A DNA stretch of 7,890 bases from Candidatus Aenigmatarchaeota archaeon. GTDB lineage: Archaea; Aenigmatarchaeota; Aenigmatarchaeia; QMZP01. The stretch covers positions 1 to 7,890 of the forward strand of contig DAOUYM010000039.1 in NCBI GenBank assembly GCA_030666115.1, read 5' to 3'. Positions 1 to 6,006 of this stretch are shown one piece after another (the first letter of the stretch is position 1; the number at the start of each line of letters is the position of its first letter). The translations under genes and the position numbers were made by a program. A model generated the notes under the pieces. That model saw nothing but the letters and a program-made list of their open reading frames with translations. It had not been told where the DNA came from and searched no databases.

Positions 1-86
1 TCGTTCTTGCCGTCTTTTGAATGGTGGGTATGGATATGGAGATCAATCTTCAGCCGCTTATCCTGACCCAAGTTTTCCTGGTCCAT
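1..86 (-). CDS. PHP-domain metal-dependent hydrolase, N-terminal fragment (cut by window edge)
   Basis: Only the first 28 codons lie in the window. After a short polar leader, residues 13-26 read KIDLHIHTHHSKDG. This is the opening metal-binding motif of the PHP fold (first beta strand with HxH at 17/19, then the S-x-D-G turn), found in histidinol-phosphatase-like phosphoesterases and in PolX/PolC PHP modules. The HxH ligands are intact, so a catalytic enzyme is more likely than the degenerate PHP fold of RNase P protein Rpp30. The substrate cannot be told from this fragment. The ATG at 86-84 is the only possible start: the frame is open back to a TGA near 172-174 with no ATG, GTG or TTG between. 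There is no good Shine-Dalgarno site, but a TATA-like box lies about 26 bases upstream, which suggests a leaderless mRNA. The gene is divergent from the glycyl-tRNA synthetase gene. Confidence 0.75.
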   Translation of the reverse strand, partial: MDQENLGQDKRLKIDLHIHTHHSKDGKN

Positions 87-108
87 AACCTTATTGTCGA
101 AAAAAGAA

Positions 109-116
109 ATATATAG
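109..116 (-). promoter_or_regulatory. TATA-like box of the PHP gene
   Basis: The minus strand reads CTATATAT, centred about 26 bases before the A of the PHP start codon. This is the usual archaeal TATA-to-TSS distance, so transcription should begin at or next to the ATG. On the plus strand the same site reads AAATATATAGG behind an A-rich BRE-like tract (101-108). It could therefore also fire toward the glycyl-tRNA synthetase gene with a leader of about 65 bases. No transcript data are available. Confidence 0.5.
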
Positions 117-165
117 GCTTCGGTAAAGCGTGTGGTAATGAAAACATTTTAAGTCATCTCTCCTT

Positions 166-174
166 ACTATATAT
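166..174 (+). promoter_or_regulatory. TATA-like box of the glycyl-tRNA synthetase gene
   Basis: ACTATATAT is centred about 34 bases before the ATG at 204. The expected transcription start is near 195-197, giving a leader of only about 7-9 bases. The upstream site at 107-117 is an alternative. Apart from these TATA-like sites I see nothing recognisable in 87-203. Confidence 0.45.
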
Positions 175-203
175 CAGTTGACATCGGTTACTTGGTGTTA
201 TGT

Positions 204-1730
204 ATGGCTGACATTCTGGATATCGCTAAGAGAAGGGGGTTCTTCTGGCAGAGCTCCCTGATACATGGAGGAATAGCTGGGTTCTATGATTATGCACATC
301 TGGGGACTGCAATGAAAAGAAAGTGGGAAAACCTCTGGAGGGAATTCTTCATAGGGCTTGATGAAAACTTCTATGAAATAGAGCCGTCTGTTGTAATGCC
401 TGAAAATGTCTTCAAAGCATCCGGGCACCTAAAACATTTTGTGGATCCTGTTGTTAAATGTAAAAAATGCGGAACCCCAGAAAGGGCAGATCATATAATG
501 GAGAGCTTCCTGGGAGAGAGTTTTGAAGGTCTCACGGCAGAAGAGCTCACAAAACTTATCAAAAAACATAATGTTAAGTGTCCCAAGTGCAAAGGTTCGC
601 TGGAGAAGGCGGGCGTCTTCAACATGCTGTTCCCGCTTAATGTGGGAGCCGGTAAAAGTGTTGCCAAGGCCTATTTGACAGGGGAAACTGCACAGGGAGT
701 ATATGTTAATTTCAAGCTCGAGTTTGACGCGCTCAGAAGGAAACTACCGATGGGAATCGCTGTCATAGGAAAGGCGTTCAGAAACGAGATATCACCACGT
801 AATGCTATCATAAGGATGAGGGAATTCAATCAGGCTGAGCTTCAGATTTTCTTTGACCCTGATACGATAACAGAACATCCCAGATTTAAAGAGATTCAGA
901 ATTACAAACTACTCATACGTCCTGTAAAGAACAAGAAGTCAGGTAAGGTGAATGAGATCCTGTGTAAGGATGTTGTCTCAAAGATGAAGCTGCCAAAATT
1001 TTATGTCTATTACATGGCCAAAGCACAGCAGTTCTATCTTGACATCCTACAGATACCAAAGAAGAAGTTCAGATTCAGGGAACTCTCAGAAGAGGAGCGG
1101 GCCTTCTACAACAAGTACCATTTCGATGTTGAGATTGACCTGGACACTCTTGGTGGCTTCAGGGAGGTTGCGGGAATACACTACAGGACAGATCATGATC
1201 TAAAGGGTCACCAGGAAGTTTCAGGGGAGAAGATGGTGGTTAACCTGGATGGAAAGAACATATTATGTCATGTGCTCGAACTATCTTTTGGTGTAGACAG
1301 GAACATATACGCACTTATGGACATATCGTTCAGGGAAGAGAAAAACAGAACAGTTTTATCGTTTCCGGGGCCGGTTACCCCAATCGATGTGGGCATCTTC
1401 CCTCTTGTAAACAAGGACAGGTTGCCTGAAAAGGCACTTGAGATAAAGAATATTCTTAGGGGATCGGGGTTGTCCATATTCTATGATGATTCTGGTTCTA
1501 TTGGAAGAAGATACAGGCGGATGGACGAAGCTGGTACGGGTCTGTGTATAACCATAGATCATCAGACTTTGAAGGATAAAACTGTCACTGTTCGTGACAG
1601 GGATACAATGAAACAAATAAGGGTGAAGATAGATAAGCTGGAAAAGGCCATAAAGGATTTGATAGGAAACGATATAAAATTTGAGAAAGCAGGCAAACCC
1701 ATAAAACCAAAAACCAGCAAAGCCAGTTAA
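204..1730 (+). CDS. glyS: Glycyl-tRNA synthetase, archaeal/eukaryotic alpha2 type (class II)
   Basis: A cytosolic class II synthetase that charges tRNA-Gly with glycine using ATP; 508 residues, about full length for the archaeal dimeric form. Motif 1 region: SGHLKHFVDP near 73-82. A CxxC pair at 86-89 and another at 126-129 form a likely zinc knuckle. Motif 2 is GKAFRNEISPR at 189-199 followed by REFNQAE. Next comes the GGFREVAGIHYRTDHDL block. Motif 3 is ELSFGVDR at 359-366. The anticodon-binding domain starts near 391 and includes DDSGSIGRRYRR (428-439) and RDRDTM. The C-terminal tail is lysine-rich. I chose ATG 204 (MADILDIAKRRGFFW) because the family normally begins there; an upstream in-frame TTG at 192 adds only four residues. 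A weak GGTG sits at 194-197. Oddities: LIHGG for the usual EIYGG, DYAHLG for DYGPLG, and ELS for EPS in motif 3. Its TAA overlaps the stop codon of the convergent exchanger gene. Confidence 0.96.
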   Translation: MADILDIAKRRGFFWQSSLIHGGIAGFYDYAHLGTAMKRKWENLWREFFIGLDENFYEIEPSVVMPENVFKASGHLKHFVDPVVKCKKCGTPERADHIMESFLGESFEGLTAEELTKLIKKHNVKCPKCKGSLEKAGVFNMLFPLNVGAGKSVAKAYLTGETAQGVYVNFKLEFDALRRKLPMGIAVIGKAFRNEISPRNAIIRMREFNQAELQIFFDPDTITEHPRFKEIQNYKLLIRPVKNKKSGKVNEILCKDVVSKMKLPKFYVYYMAKAQQFYLDILQIPKKKFRFRELSEEERAFYNKYHFDVEIDLDTLGGFREVAGIHYRTDHDLKGHQEVSGEKMVVNLDGKNILCHVLELSFGVDRNIYALMDISFREEKNRTVLSFPGPVTPIDVGIFPLVNKDRLPEKALEIKNILRGSGLSIFYDDSGSIGRRYRRMDEAGTGLCITIDHQTLKDKTVTVRDRDTMKQIRVKIDKLEKAIKDLIGNDIKFEKAGKPIKPKTSKAS

Positions 1731-2677
1731 ACAAACTGCAGATAAACGAAAATGATATAGATCGTAATGAGTATGGCCCCCTCGGCCCTGGACAGCTGCC
1801 ATTTCTCTGAACCGAACCATTTCGTGCCCATGAAAATCAGCAGTAGCACGTTGACGAAAAGCACCATGGGTATCACTACTGTGAGCACTCTTGTGGTAAC
1901 AGATATGGTGGTTATCAGGGACGTCACCCCGAGCACCATCACATTGAACATATTCGCTCCCAGAATGTCGCCTATGGATATTCCCACCATTTTCTTGAAG
2001 GCCGCTGTCATTGCCACAGCCAGCTCAGGTAGAGATGTTCCAATCGCGACTGCTATGGTAGCAATGAGCATTTCAGGCACTCCCCATATGATTGATATGT
2101 TTATGGTGGAGTCTATGAGGAGTTTGGCGCCTGCAACAACCAGCCCCCCACCAACCACAGTGAAGATTATATATTTCAATATCTCCGCCCTACTGAATCT
2201 CATTCTGGGTTTCTTCTTCTCTATGCCTGATTTCATTTTTCTTCCGCCCCTGATCAGGCTTCCCATATAGGCAGCGAACAGAATGAGCAGAATAACCCCG
2301 TCATACCAAACAAGCCCGTCAATGATGAGCAGTGAGAAGACGAGGAGGTATACTATAAGGATATAGTTCAGCTTTAGTATGCTCCTGTCCGTGGCAAGCG
2401 GGACGAACAGAGCCGCAAGCCCGAGTATGAGCGCAGGGTTTGCTATTATCGAGCCTAGGGCAGTTCCTGTGGCTATGTCAACCACACCAGAAAAGGCAGC
2501 CATCAGAGAGACCGAAAGCTCAGGGAGGGTCGTGGAGAAAGCCACCAAGGTCAGACCAATCATGAAATTGGACACCCCAAGTAGGCGGGCTGTCTTGGAT
2601 GCGTACTTCACTACAATATCAGCTCCCTTTATCAGGAGTGCCAGTCCCACTGCGAAAATTACGAAATAGTACCACAC
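1727..2677 (-). CDS. CaCA-family Na+(or H+)/Ca2+ exchanger
   Basis: An integral membrane antiporter of 316 residues with about ten hydrophobic segments, in the YrbG/NCX_Mj size class; it would exchange Ca2+ for Na+ or H+. It has the two inverted alpha repeats of the family. Alpha-1 (about 40-85) has GLTLVAFSTTLPEL and GSIIANPAL, with Glu53 and Asn80. Alpha-2 (about 205-250) has AIGTSLPEL and GANMFN, with Glu218 and Asn245. A basic cytoplasmic loop (143-163) separates the halves. By alignment with M. jannaschii NCX, both ion-binding glutamates are present. The alpha-2 Ser and Asp (S236, D240) are Ala241 and Asn245 here, so ion preference is uncertain. Start choice: GTG 2677 lies one base after the pump stop codon, with a G-rich Shine-Dalgarno-like run at 2688-2693. 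A TTG at 2695 would add six residues and a 17-base overlap. The stop TAA shares TTAA with the convergent GlyRS gene, leaving no room for an intergenic terminator. Confidence 0.9.
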   Translation of the reverse strand: MWYYFVIFAVGLALLIKGADIVVKYASKTARLLGVSNFMIGLTLVAFSTTLPELSVSLMAAFSGVVDIATGTALGSIIANPALILGLAALFVPLATDRSILKLNYILIVYLLVFSLLIIDGLVWYDGVILLILFAAYMGSLIRGGRKMKSGIEKKKPRMRFSRAEILKYIIFTVVGGGLVVAGAKLLIDSTINISIIWGVPEMLIATIAVAIGTSLPELAVAMTAAFKKMVGISIGDILGANMFNVMVLGVTSLITTISVTTRVLTVVIPMVLFVNVLLLIFMGTKWFGSEKWQLSRAEGAILITIYIIFVYLQFV

Positions 2678-2678
2678 A

Positions 2679-5408
2679 CTAATCAAACCCCCCAAACAGC
2701 TTAATCCTGAGCTGGGTTATTATCAGTACAGTACTCGAAACAGCCAATATCACAACCCAGTCAAAGAGTCCGAGTGCAACTGTCCTGAAACCAACCTGTA
2801 TGGCTGGCACGTATATCACCAGGAGCTGCAACAGTACTGATACCCCGATGGCGTATATGAGCTTCCTGTTTGAGAATATTCCTATCCTGAACATTGAATA
2901 CTTCAGGGACCTGCAGTTTATCACATTGAACATCTCGTAGATGACTAGTGTTGTGAAGGCCAGGGTCCTTGCCTTGTCCAGGCCGTCAGCCAGACCCCAC
3001 CAGAAAACTCCAAGGGTTCCTATGCACATTATGATCCCTACCAGTATGAGGAAGTGCTTGGCTCCCCTGGTCAGTATTGGTTCATTTGGGTCCCTTGGCG
3101 GCCTGTTCATCACGTCCGGTGATGGTGGATCTATACCCAGGGCAAGAGCGGGCGGTCCGTCTGTAACCAGGTTTATCCAGAGCAGGTGCACGGCCAGCAA
3201 TGGCAGGAGCGCGCTGCCCGAGGAATCAACAAATATCAGCATCGCAAGCAACACCACCAGGACCTCTCCTATATTACTCGAGAGAAGATAGTAGATGAAC
3301 TTCTTTATGTTATCGTATATGTGGCGGCCGCCCTCAACCGCCCTCACTATGTTGGAGAAGTCGTCATCTGCAAGTATCATGTCTGATGCTTCCTTTGCGA
3401 CATCGGTCCCCTTTATCCCCATTGCGATCCCTATGTCAGCGTTCTTCAGGGCTGGTGCGTCGTTCACTCCGTCACCGGTCATTGCTATTATGTGCCCCTT
3501 GTCCTTGAAGGCCTTGACTATCCTCACCTTGTGTTCCGGGTTCACTCTTGCGTACACCGAAACTTTCTCCACAATATCCTCGAGTCCCTTGTCTGACAGG
3601 GAGTCCAGCTCTGTACCAGTCAGGCTCCTGTCGCCCTCCTTAAAGAGATCTATCTCCTTGGCAACCGCCAGGGCAGTGTTTTTGTGGTCGCCTGTGATCA
3701 TCACGGTCTTTATCCCCGCTTTTCTGCAAAGGATTATGTTCTCCTTGACATCAGATCTTGGTGGATCTATCATTCCTGCCAGGCCAACGAATATCAAATC
3801 CTTCTCGCTCTTCTCACTAACCTTATTTGCCTTGACCTCTCTGTATGCAAACGCCAGAACCCTCAGGGCATCGTTCGTCAGGTTGCGGTTAATGTCCAAT
3901 ATCACCCTTATTTGTTTCCTATCCAGTTTCCTGATCCTTCCGTTATCATATATCCTGTCACAGAGATCGAGTATGGTTTCTGGTGCACCCTTGACGTAGA
4001 GGATGTTTTTGCCGCCTGTCTTGTTCACAGTGCTCATCATTTTCCTCTCAGAGGTGAAGGGAATTTCGTCTGTCCTCGGGTTCTTCTTTTCAAGGATATC
4101 TCTACCGAGCCCCACCTTTGCCGACGCCACGATAAGCGCTCCCTCAGTCGGGTCTCCTATTATCCCTATTTCTCCGGATTTGTTTTTCTCCATGTATGCA
4201 TTATTGCAGAGTGCTCCTGTCCTGAGCAGAAGTTCCAGTGACTTGTCCTTATCGGTATCCACCTTCTTCTTGTTGGAGAGGAACTCTCCTTTGGGTTCGA
4301 ATCCCTTCCCTGTCACTTCTATCAGCTTGTCATTGTACCACATCTTCCGGACCGTCATCTCGTTTTTGGTGAGTGTTCCGGTCTTGTCTGCACATATGAC
4401 TGATGTGCTTCCCAGAGCCTCGACAGCAGGAAGCTTCTTCACCAGGGCATTGTGTTTGGCCAGCTTCTTCAGGCCTATCGCCAATGTTATGGTTACGATA
4501 GCAGGAAGCCCCTCTGGTATCGCTGCGACTGCAAGTGCTATTCCTGTTGTTATCATCTCCATCATGGCATGACCCCTAAGGATACCGATTGCTATTACTA
4601 TGATGGATATTCCGATTACAATGAAACCGAGCTTCTTTGCGAACTCCCCCAATCTCTCCTGGAGGGGGGTGGCCTGTTCTGCTGCCTCCTCAACCATCTT
4701 CGCAATCTTTCCTATCTCTGTCCTCATTCCTGTGTTGACAACCACACCATGTCCCCTTCCATATGTAACTATGGTTCCCATGAAAGCCACGCTTGCGATA
4801 TCTGCCAGAGCATCGCATTTAACGGGTTCTGTGCATTTGGATACAGGGACGGACTCTCCTGTCAGTGCGGATTCGTCCACCTTTAGCTCAATCTCCTTCA
4901 TGATCCTGATGTCAGCAGGAACTTTTGCGCCCTGTTCAAGGACAACAATATCACCCGGGACAAGCTCCCTGCTGGGTATGGTCTTTCTCTTCCCATCCCT
5001 TATAACCGTGGCTTCCAGGGCGGTTAGTTTCTTGAGCGCCTCTATGGTCTTCTCTGCTTTGTACTCCTGGAAGAAACCGAAACATGCATTGAAGATTAGA
5101 ATAATAAAGATAACTATCGCATCAAGCATCTCTCCTATCGCAGCAGAAAGTATGGTAGCGAATATAAGTATTATAACAAGTGGGGAGGTAAACTGGTTGG
5201 CGAATATCTTGAGCTTGCTTATCTTCCTCTTACGCCTGATCTCGTTCTCCCCAAACTCCATTAGCCTTGTTTTTGCTTCTGAATCAGACAGGCCGTCTTT
5301 TTTGGTCCCAATATCCTTCATCACACTCTTTACGTCTATCTCGTGCCATTTCTTGCCTGTAATACCCTTCACAGAATCAGGATTAACGGTCTTCACAGCC
5401 GGCTTCAT
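2679..5408 (-). CDS. P2A-type Ca2+-transporting ATPase (SERCA/PMR1-like)
   Basis: A P-type ATPase of 909 residues that should pump Ca2+ out of the cytoplasm using ATP. Order: N-terminal cation-ATPase domain (WHEID at 21), M1-M2 (about 75-113), actuator domain with TGES (183-186), M3-M4 with VAAIPEGLP (294-302). The phosphorylation loop has DKTGTLT (Asp341), the nucleotide domain has KGAPE (473-477), and the hinge has MTGDGVNDAP (643-652). M5-M10 follow. Residues matching the SERCA Ca2+ ligands are all visible: Glu299 in M4, Asn712 and Glu715 in M5, Asn746/Thr749/Asp750 in M6 and Glu825 in M8. This supports Ca2+ rather than Na+/K+ or Mn2+-only transport, and perhaps two ions per cycle. The ATG at 5408 has no Shine-Dalgarno site but has a TATA-like box about 29 bases upstream, suggesting a leaderless message. 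The exchanger gene follows after one base, so the two are probably co-transcribed and translationally coupled. Confidence 0.95.
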   Translation of the reverse strand: MKPAVKTVNPDSVKGITGKKWHEIDVKSVMKDIGTKKDGLSDSEAKTRLMEFGENEIRRKRKISKLKIFANQFTSPLVIILIFATILSAAIGEMLDAIVIFIILIFNACFGFFQEYKAEKTIEALKKLTALEATVIRDGKRKTIPSRELVPGDIVVLEQGAKVPADIRIMKEIELKVDESALTGESVPVSKCTEPVKCDALADIASVAFMGTIVTYGRGHGVVVNTGMRTEIGKIAKMVEEAAEQATPLQERLGEFAKKLGFIVIGISIIVIAIGILRGHAMMEMITTGIALAVAAIPEGLPAIVTITLAIGLKKLAKHNALVKKLPAVEALGSTSVICADKTGTLTKNEMTVRKMWYNDKLIEVTGKGFEPKGEFLSNKKKVDTDKDKSLELLLRTGALCNNAYMEKNKSGEIGIIGDPTEGALIVASAKVGLGRDILEKKNPRTDEIPFTSERKMMSTVNKTGGKNILYVKGAPETILDLCDRIYDNGRIRKLDRKQIRVILDINRNLTNDALRVLAFAYREVKANKVSEKSEKDLIFVGLAGMIDPPRSDVKENIILCRKAGIKTVMITGDHKNTALAVAKEIDLFKEGDRSLTGTELDSLSDKGLEDIVEKVSVYARVNPEHKVRIVKAFKDKGHIIAMTGDGVNDAPALKNADIGIAMGIKGTDVAKEASDMILADDDFSNIVRAVEGGRHIYDNIKKFIYYLLSSNIGEVLVVLLAMLIFVDSSGSALLPLLAVHLLWINLVTDGPPALALGIDPPSPDVMNRPPRDPNEPILTRGAKHFLILVGIIMCIGTLGVFWWGLADGLDKARTLAFTTLVIYEMFNVINCRSLKYSMFRIGIFSNRKLIYAIGVSVLLQLLVIYVPAIQVGFRTVALGLFDWVVILAVSSTVLIITQLRIKLFGGFD

Positions 5409-5432
5409 ATAATAATTATTGTACAGGTTTCC

Positions 5433-5440
5433 TAATATAG
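5433..5440 (-). promoter_or_regulatory. TATA-like box of the Ca2+ pump operon
   Basis: The minus strand reads CTATATTA, centred about 29 bases before the pump ATG. A start near 5411 would give an almost leaderless transcript, matching the lack of a Shine-Dalgarno site. It lies in the 105-base gap after the NAC gene, so the pump-exchanger pair probably has its own promoter even though NAC reads in the same direction. Confidence 0.45.
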
Positions 5441-5449
5441 ATTAGATAC

Positions 5450-5469
5450 ATAGACCAGAATAGACCAGA
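5450..5469 (-). repeat. Tandem 10-bp direct repeat upstream of the Ca2+ pump promoter
   Basis: ATAGACCAGA occurs twice in a row with no mismatch (minus strand TCTGGTCTAT twice). The period equals about one helical turn. The pair ends about nine bases upstream of the TATA-like box, where archaeal activators or repressors often bind. A regulator-binding role is inference from position and spacing only. Confidence 0.5.
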
Positions 5470-5513
5470 CCCGATTGATTGGTGGACTGATTGGGTGTGA
5501 TCCGGCTCACTGG

Positions 5514-5837
5514 TTATTTCTTTTTTAGTTTCATTATCGCGTCTGCCAGGTCATTGGTCTCTTTGAGAGCGTTTATGGCCTCGGCTTCTGATACGTCTGC
5601 CTGGGTCATCACAGTCTCAACGTCTTCGCTGCTGAAGCCTTCCTTCTCTTTTTCCTCAACGTCTCCGGATATCTGGAAGGTGTCCTGGCCCATTGCGTTA
5701 ACCCTGGACACCTGGGGGTTCCTGATGATTATGTCCTTTTCGGGCGTCTTTATCACAACTTCCTCAGCCTCTATAGAAACAGACTGTATTCCCATGCGCT
5801 TCATCATTTTCTCCATCTGCCTTGGATTTATCTTCAT
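5514..5837 (-). CDS. nac: Nascent polypeptide-associated complex protein (archaeal alpha-NAC)
   Basis: A ribosome-associated protein that binds nascent chains at the exit tunnel; archaeal NAC works as a homodimer. The product is 107 residues, the usual archaeal size. Residues 1-14 are a basic, Met-rich ribosome-contacting stretch (NPRQMEKMMKRMG). The NAC beta-barrel follows (about 15-58), with AEEVVIKTPEKDIIIRNPQV and NAMGQDTFQISG. After an acidic linker comes a UBA helical domain (about 68-104; SSEDVETVMTQADVSEAEA). The tail is KLKKK. I chose ATG 5837 because AGGTGAT lies just upstream (5841-5847). An in-frame ATG at 5861 would add eight residues (MNRNLGDI), but these would be encoded by the Shine-Dalgarno region. 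The gene is divergent from polB and lies 105 bases upstream of the Ca2+ pump on the same strand. Confidence 0.94.
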   Translation of the reverse strand: MKINPRQMEKMMKRMGIQSVSIEAEEVVIKTPEKDIIIRNPQVSRVNAMGQDTFQISGDVEEKEKEGFSSEDVETVMTQADVSEAEAINALKETNDLADAIMKLKKK

Positions 5838-5840
5838 AAT

Positions 5841-5847
5841 ATCACCT
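5841..5847 (-). promoter_or_regulatory. Ribosome binding site that sets the NAC start
   Basis: The minus strand reads AGGTGAT, a seven-base match to the 16S 3' end, with five bases between AGGTG and the ATG at 5837. It favours this start over the in-frame ATG at 5861. It contrasts with the Ca2+ pump and PHP genes, which lack such a site. Confidence 0.7.
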
Positions 5848-5876
5848 AGATTTCTATTCAAGGTATTGTGCTGGTG

Positions 5877-5885
5877 TTTTAAATT
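5877..5885 (-). promoter_or_regulatory. TATA-like box of the NAC gene
   Basis: The minus strand reads AATTTAAAA, about 44 bases before the NAC ATG. It would give a leader of about 18 bases that contains the Shine-Dalgarno site. The AT-rich palindrome at 5921-5932 is an alternative further upstream. Confidence 0.4.
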
Positions 5886-5920
5886 GATTACCTTGTTCTT
5901 TGCTTGAAAAGAGGTTTTTG

Positions 5921-5932
5921 ATAATATATTAT
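5921..5932. promoter_or_regulatory. Perfect 12-bp AT palindrome between NAC and polB
   Basis: ATAATATATTAT is identical on both strands and lies in the 169-base divergent region between NAC and polB. Facing right it would place a polB start near 5952 with a leader of about 55 bases. Facing left it would give NAC a leader of about 63 bases. It could be a bidirectional TATA element. A second plus-strand candidate for polB is CTAAATATTA at 5964-5973, but that would start transcription at about the Shine-Dalgarno site. Confidence 0.4.
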
Positions 5933-5994
5933 GGGGATTGTGTTGTGCTTTTATTTTTTCATTCTAAATATTAGTGTTCATTTCAACAGAGTTT

Positions 5995-6000
5995 GAGGGT
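5995..6000 (+). promoter_or_regulatory. Ribosome binding site of polB
   Basis: GAGGGT ends six bases before the ATG at 6007, a good position for a Shine-Dalgarno site. It supports ATG 6007 over the second ATG at 6013, which would be 12 bases away. Confidence 0.6.
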
Positions 6001-6006
6001 TGTTCT

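Noticed and set aside
1356..1820. A 154-codon minus-strand frame spanning the glyS end and the exchanger end
   Set aside because: It overlaps two well-supported genes in other frames and has no family features.
1767..2270. A 167-codon plus-strand frame opposite the exchanger
   Set aside because: It is an antisense shadow of the alpha-2 repeat region, with Thr/Ser/Met-rich low-complexity composition.
4600..5412. A 270-codon plus-strand reading frame opposite the Ca2+ pump, with several other long plus-strand frames over 2941-4886
   Set aside because: They lie wholly antisense to a clearly conserved P-type ATPase, are Ser/Ile/Phe-rich as expected for antisense of membrane-protein codons, and show no recognisable domain.
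5497..5510. Small inverted repeat GTGA...TCAC downstream of NAC as a possible terminator
   Set aside because: The stem is only four base pairs, with no T-run after it on the minus strand.
5491..5907. A 138-codon plus-strand frame opposite NAC
   Set aside because: NAC on the minus strand has clear NAC and UBA domains and a strong ribosome binding site; this frame has neither.
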